Assembly: GCA_022511485.1 (NCBI GenBank) | Contig: JAFLUJ010000043.1 | Coordinates: 1-5,831, forward strand | Source: Oscillospiraceae bacterium | GTDB lineage: Bacteria > Bacillota > Clostridia > Oscillospirales > Ruminococcaceae | Direction: 5' to 3' | DNA: 5,831 bases | Part shown: positions 1 through 5,591 of the stretch, piece after piece | Numbering within the stretch: position 1 is the first letter of the stretch | Layout of the letters: each line of letters starts with the position of its first letter | The notes under the pieces: model-generated | Told to the model about the DNA's origin: nothing | Databases searched by the model: none | Seen by the model: the letters and a program-made list of their open reading frames with translations, nothing else | Position numbers and translations under genes: made by a program

Positions 1-193
1 AAATAACAACAGCCTTCGTTTCAGAGGCATCTGCTGTAGTTACTGTAGTTTCCTCATTCATGAACGATGTTTCTTCGGAAATACTTTCTGTCACCATATC
101 CCCGGAATCGCTTTCGTTCAGGACGTCAGTCATACATGAGGACAAAATCAAAGCTGACAGAACGGCCGCCAGAAAAAGCTTTATTTTTGACAT
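1..193 (-). CDS. N-terminus of a lipoprotein of unknown function (partial)
   Basis: The gene starts at an ATG on the minus strand (bases 193-191) and runs off the left edge, so only about 64 residues are visible. They begin with a lipoprotein signal peptide: a short basic start (MSKIK), a hydrophobic stretch at residues 6-17 and a lipobox LSSC with the lipidated cysteine at residue 20. What follows is a linker rich in Ser, Thr, Glu and Asp, the kind that holds a folded domain away from the membrane in Gram-positive lipoproteins. A GGGAGGG ribosome site lies 8 bases before the ATG and supports this start. The gene is divergent from the CE2-like esterase lipoprotein, and the two promoters lie back to back. 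The functional domain lies outside the window, so I give no function. Export and lipidation are inferred from the signal; the ORF itself is clear. Confidence 0.85.
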   Translation of the reverse strand, partial: MSKIKLFLAAVLSALILSSCMTDVLNESDSGDMVTESISEETSFMNEETTVTTADASETKAVVI

Positions 194-234
194 AATATAG
201 ACCCTCCCAATTTTGTGTACAAGTGCTTACTATT

Positions 235-263
235 ATATTACCACAGCACAAGACGTTTGTCAA
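235..263 (-). promoter_or_regulatory. Sigma-A type promoter for the left-edge lipoprotein
   Basis: On the minus strand an exact -35 box TTGACA (263-258) is followed after 17 bases by TAATAT (240-235), a good -10 box. Transcription would start near base 228, giving a leader of about 35 bases that contains the GGGAGGG ribosome site (plus-strand ccctccc, 202-208). Box sequences and spacing are read directly; activity is inferred. Confidence 0.7.
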
Positions 264-295
264 CAGTATTTTTCAAAATTTCGTAAAAAATTACC

Positions 296-324
296 TTGAC
301 ACTTTCCAAACTAAAGTATATAAT
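296..324 (+). promoter_or_regulatory. Consensus sigma-A promoter for the CE2-like esterase gene
   Basis: TTGACA (296-301) and TATAAT (319-324) are both exact consensus boxes and are separated by the ideal 17 bases. Transcription should start near base 331, leaving a leader of about 35 bases with the ribosome site AGGGAGG at 352-358, seven bases before the ATG at 366. The 32 bases between this -35 box and that of the divergent promoter are very AT-rich and could act as an UP element for both. A perfect -35/-10 pair suggests strong basal transcription unless a repressor acts here. Confidence 0.8.
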
Positions 325-365
325 AGAAAAAATAGAGAGCTTTTTCACCGAAGGGAGGAAATCAA

Positions 366-1655
366 ATGAAAAAGATCATTGTCCTTGCATTGACAGCGAT
401 TCTCATATTAACAGGGTGCAGCGATAGTAATAATGAATTTACCCCTGTCATAGCAACGGTATCCGTCACCGGGGACGCTGAAAATACCGGAAGTTATCCC
501 GAAGAGACAGAACCGTATCCCGAGGAGCTTTCCGAACCCTCCCCTGCTGAAACAGAAAGCGAACCGGAGATCCTTCCTCCCTATTTTACTTCGGACACCC
601 TACAGGAGGTCACGTTCTATCCCTACCATGACGCAGTAAAGCGGATCGGAAGATATATCAAATACAAGGACGCTTACTATCTCAGCTTCACCTGCTCAGG
701 GGTCTCCTTTCTTATGACCGGAGACCGGGTGGAAGCCGCAATGACCTCCAACGGGAATGTCTACAAGGACAAGCAGCAGTGCTGGGTTGGAGTTCTTATA
801 AACGGAGAGCTTACAAAACGTTTCCAGCTTGAACCGGATGAAAATACATATACCCTCTATGATGGAGAAATGCTTGAAAATGCGGAGGTCTCCATAGTCA
901 AGCTAACGGAAAATCCCATGGCGACAGCAGGTATCCTGACTATTACAGCCAATGCAGAGATGATCGCTCCCACGCCACAAAAAAGCCTGACCATTGAGTT
1001 TGTGGGAGATTCCATAACCTGCGGATACGGCAACGAAGCAGAAGGTCCGTCTGACGGCTACAACAGCGCCCAGCAGAACGGACTTGAAACCTATGGATAT
1101 TATACCGCTAAGGCTCTCGACGCGGAATACAGTCTGGTCGCCATAAGCGGGATAGGCATTATTTCAGATTGTACAACAAGGAAGGGTGTCAAGGAGGATT
1201 ATCTTCTGATGCCGGAGGTCTACGATAACAGCGACACCAATTTTGAAATGCGCCGGGACATTGAGCCCTACACCAAATGGGACTTCGGCAGCGGAAGCGA
1301 CATCGTGGTAATAAATCTGGGAACTAACGACTACACCTATACCGGCAGCAACGAGGACTTGCAGTCCGAATTTCAGGACGGCTACTATAAATTTATAGAA
1401 CAGGTCAGGAGAGCAAATCCGGAGGCTGAGATCATATGCACCCTTGGTATCCTCGGTTCGGAGCTTTATCCACGGATAGAGGAAGCCGTCCGGACATATT
1501 CAAAGGACACAGGAGATGAACATATCCACACCTTTGAATTTGACTATCAGGACGGCGAAAATGACGGCTTCGGGGGAGATTATCATCCTACGATAAAGAC
1601 CCACCAGAAAGCCGCCGAACAGCTTACAAAATATATCCGGTCGCTAATCAAGTGA
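366..1655 (+). CDS. CE2-like SGNH/GDSL acetylesterase lipoprotein
   Basis: The 429-residue product is a probable cell-anchored carbohydrate esterase that removes acetyl groups from plant polysaccharides such as xylan or glucomannan. It starts with a lipoprotein signal (lipobox LTGC, Cys18), then a Pro/Glu/Ser/Thr-rich linker to about residue 73. Residues 75-200 match the beta-rich N-terminal domain of the CE2 family, and 208-429 form an SGNH hydrolase domain. Visible blocks are FVGDSIT with nucleophile Ser216, a block II glycine in SGIG (261-264), GTND at 319-322 with Asn321 for the oxyanion hole, and GGDYHP at 403-408 with catalytic His407. CE2 enzymes of known structure use a Ser-His dyad, and both residues are present. 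Substrate is inferred from the family; other SGNH esterase activities are possible. The start is fixed by the signal peptide and an AGGGAGG ribosome site. The gene appears monocistronic, between its own promoter and a terminator that overlaps its stop codon. Confidence 0.88.
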   Translation: MKKIIVLALTAILILTGCSDSNNEFTPVIATVSVTGDAENTGSYPEETEPYPEELSEPSPAETESEPEILPPYFTSDTLQEVTFYPYHDAVKRIGRYIKYKDAYYLSFTCSGVSFLMTGDRVEAAMTSNGNVYKDKQQCWVGVLINGELTKRFQLEPDENTYTLYDGEMLENAEVSIVKLTENPMATAGILTITANAEMIAPTPQKSLTIEFVGDSITCGYGNEAEGPSDGYNSAQQNGLETYGYYTAKALDAEYSLVAISGIGIISDCTTRKGVKEDYLLMPEVYDNSDTNFEMRRDIEPYTKWDFGSGSDIVVINLGTNDYTYTGSNEDLQSEFQDGYYKFIEQVRRANPEAEIICTLGILGSELYPRIEEAVRTYSKDTGDEHIHTFEFDYQDGENDGFGGDYHPTIKTHQKAAEQLTKYIRSLIK

Positions 1656-1669
1656 CCGGATATTGTTTT
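1633..1669 (+). terminator. Intrinsic terminator over the stop codon, probably bidirectional
   Basis: Bases 1633-1645 pair with 1651-1663 in a 13-bp stem with a single G-T pair and a five-base loop. The core arms are ATATCCGGTC and GACCGGATAT. On the plus strand the stem is followed by TGTTTT (1664-1669). On the minus strand it is followed by TATATTTTG, so it can also stop the converging LRR operon, which ends at 1682. The left arm encodes the last residues of the esterase and the TGA stop (1653-1655) lies in the right arm. Confidence 0.85.
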
Positions 1670-1681
1670 ACGGTTAATTTA

Positions 1682-3067
1682 TCAATATGTCCTCTCGTCA
1701 TAGTCTCCGCCGCTAAGCTCGCATACTTCAATTTTACAGTTTGGCAGAGCCTTTTTGATCTTCTTGATAGTGTCCTCAGAGATACCGGTAAAATCAAGGG
1801 ATATTTCTTCAAGCTTTTTGAGAGAGCCAAGCTTGTCCATATTTTCTATACGGCCGTTTCCTCCGGCAGAAAAGAATACTTTCTTTAAATTAGTACCGAT
1901 TATCCATTTTACATCAAAGTCGGTATTGCAGTTATAAACGTTAAGCTCTTCAAGTGAGGAGCATTTTTTCAGTGGGGACAGGTCGTCAAACTCGCAAAGC
2001 ATTATCGTAAACCTTTTAAGCTTTTTAAGCTTTGAAATGCCCGTAATATCCATGTCATGCTGACCCATTATGTACAGATCTTCAAGACCTGACAAATCAT
2101 TTATAAAGCTCGTATCATAGGGACGGTTGTTATTAACATCAATAAGAGTAAGCTCTTTGAGCCCTTTCAGATTGCTCACAGTCTTTGTAAAGGTCTTATT
2201 TGAATAGCTGAGATCCAGATTTTCCAGACTGGTCATCTCACCGATAAAGGACAGATCCTGCTGCTTGCCGTAGTAGTTGTAAAATCCGATAAGGTCAAGA
2301 CGTTTAAGCTTTTTCAGACCTTTGATGGAATCCAGCCCTTTGACGATACCATCACCGCTGGCTCTAAGTTCCAGTGATTCAAGCTTCGTAAGCTGCCCCA
2401 GAAAGGACACATCAGCGTCCCCTGCGATCTGTATATCCAGCTCCCTCATATTTTTCATGTTTCCGATCAAAGAAATATTTTCCCGTATGACCGAATCAAT
2501 TTCAAGCTTTTTCAGCTTGGTAAGTCCTTTCAGGGGCGAAATATCCGATATTATTGACCCTTGGACGTCAAGATACAGCTCCGTAAGCTCTTTCAGATAG
2601 GATACCGGCTTGACGCTTTCGCAGGGCTTATCCCCATAGACATTCTTATAGCGGAATTTCTTAAGCTGTGGCAGCTTTTTAAGAAAGGACAGATCTTCCG
2701 CACCCTCATTCTGATAAAGACCCAGCCACGCAAGGTTTTTCAGCTCTCCAAGAGCGGAAAGATTTTTTAACTCTCCGTAAACGACAGCAAGATTTTGCAG
2801 CTCCGGAAGCTTTTTTGCTATGACCTTGCAGTCAATTACCGTACCCGTGGGAATGTAGTAATATTTTTTGAATCCCGGCGCATAGCCCTCCACAACATAT
2901 TTTGTCAGTGAATTGTCCTCGTCACCTACGACAAAGCATATCTGCTTTGCGTTTGCTGAAACAGAACATCCGTAAACGTTCACCTTTTCCGAAGCGGCAG
3001 AAGCTGTCATCGGCAGGATGCCTGCGATCATAACCATTGCGATCAAAACGCTCAATAGCTTTTTCAT
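1682..3067 (-). CDS. Secreted leucine-rich-repeat protein
   Basis: The 461-residue product opens with a Sec signal peptide (basic MKK, a hydrophobic core to about residue 20, cleavage probably after ASA at 22-24) and no lipobox, so it is likely released or loosely wall-bound. After a region of about 60 residues of unknown fold, roughly 15 leucine-rich repeats run from residue 87 to 440. Each starts with a pattern such as LTKLKKLEI, and they are spaced 21-29 residues apart, mostly 22, as in SDS22/internalin-type repeats. The chain ends in LPNCKIEV, a cap-like end seen in many bacterial LRR proteins, and I see no LPXTG sorting signal, dockerin or membrane anchor. LRR proteins usually bind other proteins or glycans; no ligand can be named. 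The start is supported by the signal peptide and an AGGGGGA ribosome site. It lies 26 bases after the TPR gene, probably in one transcript with it, and converges on the esterase gene. Confidence 0.88.
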   Translation of the reverse strand: MKKLLSVLIAMVMIAGILPMTASAASEKVNVYGCSVSANAKQICFVVGDEDNSLTKYVVEGYAPGFKKYYYIPTGTVIDCKVIAKKLPELQNLAVVYGELKNLSALGELKNLAWLGLYQNEGAEDLSFLKKLPQLKKFRYKNVYGDKPCESVKPVSYLKELTELYLDVQGSIISDISPLKGLTKLKKLEIDSVIRENISLIGNMKNMRELDIQIAGDADVSFLGQLTKLESLELRASGDGIVKGLDSIKGLKKLKRLDLIGFYNYYGKQQDLSFIGEMTSLENLDLSYSNKTFTKTVSNLKGLKELTLIDVNNNRPYDTSFINDLSGLEDLYIMGQHDMDITGISKLKKLKRFTIMLCEFDDLSPLKKCSSLEELNVYNCNTDFDVKWIIGTNLKKVFFSAGGNGRIENMDKLGSLKKLEEISLDFTGISEDTIKKIKKALPNCKIEVCELSGGDYDERTY

Positions 3068-3093
3068 GAAAATTCCCCCTGTTTGACTTAAAA

Positions 3094-3750
3094 TTATTTT
3101 AACGCTTTATCCAGTATATTCAGAAAGCTGTCCTTTTCCCATGAATATCTGTACTGATCCCAGCTTTTGATGCGCTCTCTTACCGGCTCTGCTTCTTCTT
3201 TTGCAAGCTCCTGATCTCCGGAAAGAGCCAGCATCCTTACGTATGTTATCATGGGATATATCCCCGTTTTATCATATTTCTGCGCAGACTGCTTTTCCAT
3301 CTCCAGATACTGAGCTGCTCCCTTTATTTCTCCGTTCATTGCAAGGACAGCAGCAGCGTTGTCATAATAGGATATAGCAAACTTTTCAAAGGATGCTGAC
3401 GAGAAAAAAGTATCCAGAAACCTCTGCCATTTTTTGAAGACCTCCATTGCATCCTCAGCACGCTTCTGACCGACATATGTACACAGAAGAGTGTTATAGT
3501 ACATAGCAAGTTTCAGATCCCCTGTCAGCTGAAACACGTGTATCTCTTTAAGGAGGCTTTCCGCTTCCGAATATCTTCCAAGAGTATTATAAACATCGGC
3601 AAGCCGGAACTTGTCCATGAATGCCATTCTGGGATGGGCTGCTTTAAATGCCTCCACCCATTCATCGCAGAAGCCCTTTTCCTTGTAGATATTTTCGATC
3701 TCCTCTGTAGTTCCCATAAGCTTATACATGATTTTTTCTTTAAGACCCAT
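3094..3750 (-). CDS. TPR-like helical repeat protein of unknown function
   Basis: The 218-residue product has no signal peptide or membrane segment, so it is probably cytoplasmic. Residues 45-70 (with DVYNTLGRYSEAESLLKEI) fit a tetratricopeptide repeat well, and weaker helical pairs follow at about 80-110, 124-152 and 164-192. The pattern of paired helices with small residues and Ala/Tyr at turn positions suggests a small TPR scaffold that binds a protein partner. I do not recognise a named family. The ATG is preceded by GGAGGG at a good distance (plus-strand ccctcc, 3757-3762). It is the first gene of a probable two-gene operon with the secreted LRR protein. Since one product is exported and the other is not, a direct complex is unlikely unless it forms before export. 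No clear promoter is visible upstream; a hairpin with a T-run sits just before the ribosome site. Confidence 0.78.
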   Translation of the reverse strand: MGLKEKIMYKLMGTTEEIENIYKEKGFCDEWVEAFKAAHPRMAFMDKFRLADVYNTLGRYSEAESLLKEIHVFQLTGDLKLAMYYNTLLCTYVGQKRAEDAMEVFKKWQRFLDTFFSSASFEKFAISYYDNAAAVLAMNGEIKGAAQYLEMEKQSAQKYDKTGIYPMITYVRMLALSGDQELAKEEAEPVRERIKSWDQYRYSWEKDSFLNILDKALK

Positions 3751-3778
3751 ATTTTTCCCTCCAATAGACCCAAATCAT

Positions 3779-3816
3779 AAAAACATAGACTGTCTCACGC
3801 TCTGGTGTGACAGTCT
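3779..3816 (-). terminator. Terminator-like hairpin just upstream of the TPR gene
   Basis: Bases 3787-3798 pair with 3805-3816 (arms AGACTGTCTCAC and GTGTGACAGTCT, one T-T mismatch), with a six-base loop. Reading the minus strand, the stem is followed by ATGTTTTTAT, the T-run of an intrinsic terminator. The plus strand lacks a T-run after the stem. It could end transcription from pgk, or sit in the leader of the TPR gene as an attenuator, because only 36 bases separate it from the ATG. Confidence 0.65.
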
Positions 3817-3829
3817 CTACGAATGAAAT

Positions 3830-3876
3830 AATAAAGCGAAGAACAAGATCATGTTTTGCCTACTCTCCGCTTTATT
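3830..3876. terminator. Second hairpin of the pgk-TPR gap, possible terminator
   Basis: AATAAAGCG (3830-3838) pairs perfectly with CGCTTTATT (3868-3876); three more pairs (3840-3842 with 3864-3866) follow a mismatch. The A-side and T-side arms give a T-rich end in both directions: TTTATTATTTCATT on the minus strand and TTTATTTTAAG on the plus. The loop is long, about 20 bases, with a possible small AACA/TGTT pairing. It is a weaker terminator candidate than the neighbouring hairpin. Confidence 0.45.
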
Positions 3877-3890
3877 TTAAGTATTTTTAG

Positions 3891-3937
3891 GACACCTACC
3901 CTCCCCCTTGATAGGGGGAAGAACAAAGTCAGGTGTC
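3891..3937. repeat. Nested inverted repeat (hairpin element) in the pgk-TPR gap
   Basis: Outer arms GACACCT (3891-3897) and AGGTGTC (3931-3937) enclose an inner perfect hairpin with arms TCCCCCT (3902-3908) and AGGGGGA (3913-3919) and loop TGAT. The C-run and G-run differ from the base use of the surrounding DNA. This two-level palindrome is shaped like a small dispersed intergenic repeat, but copy number cannot be seen from one window. On the plus strand it is followed by ATTAATTTTTA, so terminator action on that strand is also possible. Confidence 0.55.
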
Positions 3938-3969
3938 ATTAATTTTTACTGTGGGGGTAGAAACTGCCC

Positions 3970-3985
3970 GCAGGGGCTTCCCTGC
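3970..3985 (-). other. Short GC-rich hairpin abutting the pgk stop codon
   Basis: GCAGGG (3970-3975) pairs with CCCTGC (3980-3985) around a four-base loop, directly next to the TAA stop of pgk (3986-3988). On the minus strand it is followed by GGGCAGTTTCTA, with only a short T-run. It may protect the 3' end of the pgk message or be a weak terminator, with the hairpins further downstream as backup. Confidence 0.4.
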
Positions 3986-5209
3986 TTATTTTTCAGCGAT
4001 TACATCAACACCGGGAAGAACCTTGCCCTCCAGGTACTCAAGGGAAGCTCCGCCGCCTGTGGAGATATGGGACATCTTATCAGCAAAGCCCAGCTGTGTA
4101 ACAGCAGCAGCAGAGTCACCGCCTCCGATAATGGTTGTAGCGTCTGTCTCTGCAAGAGCCTTAGCAACAGCGATAGTTCCCTTTGCAAGAGTAGGATTCT
4201 CAAATACGCCCATAGGACCGTTCCATACAACAGTCTTAGCGGACTTAACAGCGTCAGCGAAAAGCTCTGCTGTCTTTGTGCCGATGTCAAGACCCATCAT
4301 ATTTGCAGGGATCTTGTCGGAATCAACAACGGATACGCCGATCTCAGCGTCGATAGGATCAGGGAATGCGGAAGCGATAGTTGTATCAACAGGGAGAAGA
4401 AGCTTCTTGCCAGCCTTCTCAGCCTTAGCGATCATTTCCTTGCAGTAGTCGATCTTCTCGTCGTCAACAAGGGAAGTTCCTACCTCGCAGCCCTTAGCCT
4501 TAAGGAATGTATAAGCCATACCGCCGCCGATGATAAGTGTATCGCACTTTTCGATAAGGTTGGAAATAACGTTCAGCTTATCAGCAACCTTTGCACCGCC
4601 AAGGATAGCAACGAAAGGACGAACGGGAACCTCAACAGCGTTTCCGAGATACTGGATCTCCTTCTGCATCAGATAGCCAACAGCAGTTTCCTTAACGAAC
4701 TTTGTAACGCCTGCTGTGGAAGCGTGAGCACGGTGTGCAGAACCGAAAGCGTCCATAACGAATACCTGACCGTCAACCAGATCAGCAAGCTCCTTGGAAA
4801 GTCCCTCGCCGTTCTTGGTCTCGTCTGCGCCGCGGAATCTTGTGTTCTGGAGAACAACGATGTCTCCCTCAGCCATAACGGATACAGCAGCCTTAGCGTT
4901 GTCGCCTACTACAGTATCGTCAGCAGCAAATGTTACCTTAGTGCCGGGAAGCAGCTCAGCAAGTCTGTCTGCCGCGGGTTTAAGAGAGAACTTATCCTCT
5001 GGACCGTTCTTGGGCTTGCCAAGGTGAGAGCAAAGAACTACCTTTGCGCCGTCCGCAGTGAGCTTTTTAATTGTAGGGAGAGCTGCAACGATCCTGTTAT
5101 CGTTGGTGATCTTTCCGTCCTTAAGGGGAACGTTGAAGTCAACTCTGACCAGAACCTTCTTTCCCTTAACGCTGATGTCTTCAACTGTTACTTTGTTTAA
5201 TCCTGCCAT
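3986..5209 (-). CDS. pgk: Phosphoglycerate kinase
   Basis: The 407-residue product is full length for the family. It catalyses the ATP-forming step of glycolysis, 1,3-bisphosphoglycerate plus ADP to 3-phosphoglycerate plus ATP, in the cytoplasm. The N-terminal substrate domain shows RVDFNVP (22-28), SHLGKP (61-66) and FGSAHRAHAS (155-164). The C-terminal nucleotide domain shows LGGAKV (203-208), GPMGVFE (331-337), GGGDSAAA (362-369) and STGGGASLEYLEGK (383-396). No key residue appears to be missing. Lysine is written almost only as AAG, unlike the LRR and TPR genes, which fits a highly expressed gene. The ATG at 5209 is preceded by AAGGA (plus-strand tcctt, 5221-5225), a rather long 11 bases away, but the family N-terminus fits this start. 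Unlike many bacteria, no gap or tpi gene adjoins it; it has its own promoter upstream and a hairpin cluster downstream. Confidence 0.98.
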   Translation of the reverse strand: MAGLNKVTVEDISVKGKKVLVRVDFNVPLKDGKITNDNRIVAALPTIKKLTADGAKVVLCSHLGKPKNGPEDKFSLKPAADRLAELLPGTKVTFAADDTVVGDNAKAAVSVMAEGDIVVLQNTRFRGADETKNGEGLSKELADLVDGQVFVMDAFGSAHRAHASTAGVTKFVKETAVGYLMQKEIQYLGNAVEVPVRPFVAILGGAKVADKLNVISNLIEKCDTLIIGGGMAYTFLKAKGCEVGTSLVDDEKIDYCKEMIAKAEKAGKKLLLPVDTTIASAFPDPIDAEIGVSVVDSDKIPANMMGLDIGTKTAELFADAVKSAKTVVWNGPMGVFENPTLAKGTIAVAKALAETDATTIIGGGDSAAAVTQLGFADKMSHISTGGGASLEYLEGKVLPGVDVIAEK

Positions 5210-5263
5210 TGGTATGACATCCTTTCATAATAAAGTTGGGGGGATAAAACCCCTATCATTATT

Positions 5264-5292
5264 ATTTTATACTATTTTCTAAGATTTAGCAA
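5264..5292 (-). promoter_or_regulatory. Probable pgk promoter
   Basis: On the minus strand TTGCTA (5292-5287, four of six matches to TTGACA) precedes TAAAAT (5269-5264, five of six matches to TATAAT) by 17 bases. An overlapping TATAAA could be used instead. Transcription would start near 5257 and give a leader of about 48 bases with a short GGGG/CCCC hairpin before the ribosome site. Upstream, 5301-5329 is almost pure A/T with runs of A and T, placed where an UP element would bind the RNA polymerase alpha subunit. Confidence 0.55.
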
Positions 5293-5351
5293 GGGGTTAG
5301 GAAAAATTTTTTCATAAAATTAAAATTTTGCGGAACATAAAACTAACCTGT

Positions 5352-5373
5352 TCATTTACAGACCGTAAAATGA
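5352..5373. repeat. Palindromic site 1 (TTAC-n-G...C-n-GTAA type)
   Basis: TTACAGACCGTAA (5356-5368... read within 5352-5373) is an imperfect palindrome, and the arms extend to TCATTTAC and GTAAAATGA with one bulged base. The same TTACAG and CCGTAAAAT words recur about 98 bases downstream. It may be an operator for the divergent genes pgk and the binding protein. Confidence 0.45.
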
Positions 5374-5449
5374 CCGGCTTTATTTTCTGTTTTGCGTCAG
5401 GCACTTTGACAAGGCAGCAGGTTCATGTCTCTGCACACATATTATCCAA

Positions 5450-5469
5450 TCATTACAGTTCCGTAAAAT
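5450..5469. repeat. Palindromic site 2, near-copy of site 1
   Basis: TTACAGTTCCGTAA followed by AAT repeats the words of site 1 with one extra base in the centre. Both copies keep TTAC at one side and GTAA at the other plus an inner G and C. A repeated palindrome upstream of a promoter is typical of a dimeric regulator's binding sites; the regulator is not in this window. Confidence 0.45.
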
Positions 5470-5491
5470 ATGTTTTTTGTTAAAATGCTAT

Positions 5492-5510
5492 AAATTATTG
5501 ACAGTAATTT
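5492..5510. promoter_or_regulatory. 19-bp palindrome upstream of the binding-protein promoter
   Basis: AAATTA and TAATTT form perfect 6-base arms around TTGACAG, with the inner TG and CA also symmetric. The centre (5501) is about 63 bases before the predicted start of transcription at 5564, a usual place for an activator acting from upstream. It also contains TTGACA (5498-5503), but no -10 box follows at 16-18 bases. Confidence 0.5.
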
Positions 5511-5528
5511 AAAAATACCTCTCGGCTA

Positions 5529-5557
5529 TTGAAAAATACACGATCATAATGTATAAT
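5529..5557 (+). promoter_or_regulatory. Sigma-A promoter for the binding-protein gene
   Basis: TTGAAA (5529-5534, five of six consensus) and an exact TATAAT (5552-5557) are spaced by 17 bases. Transcription should start near 5564, giving a short leader of about 28 bases with the ribosome site AGAGGT (5578-5583), eight bases before the ATG. Confidence 0.75.
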
Positions 5558-5591
5558 ATAATCATTATTTTAATAAAAGAGGTAAAGAAGT

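Noticed and set aside
2011..2036. Tandem AAGCTTTTT words inside the LRR gene as a DNA repeat
   Set aside because: They encode the KLKKLKR start of a leucine-rich repeat, so the repetition follows from the protein.
3891..3937. attC-like or integron recombination site
   Set aside because: The arms do not match integron core sites such as GTTRRRY, and no integrase or gene cassette is nearby.
3908..5200. A long open frame of 430 codons on the plus strand opposite pgk
   Set aside because: It mirrors pgk in the antisense direction and arises from the biased codon use of that gene. The product is rich in Ser, Cys and Leu without any recognisable domain, and there is no ribosome site.
5236..5254. 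GGGG/CCCC hairpin in the pgk leader as a riboswitch or attenuator
   Set aside because: The stem is only about four pairs and the leader is some 48 bases, too short for a known metabolite-binding RNA. No T-run follows it toward pgk.
5370..5483. A 37-codon open frame on the plus strand in the gap before the binding-protein gene
   Set aside because: It has no ribosome site or promoter at the right distance, its start overlaps palindromic site 1, and the peptide shows no recognisable feature. It is probably chance.
5498..5526. Exact TTGACA at 5498-5503 as a second promoter
   Set aside because: The bases 16-18 downstream (around ctcggc) do not resemble a -10 box. The word is better explained as the centre of the 19-bp palindrome.
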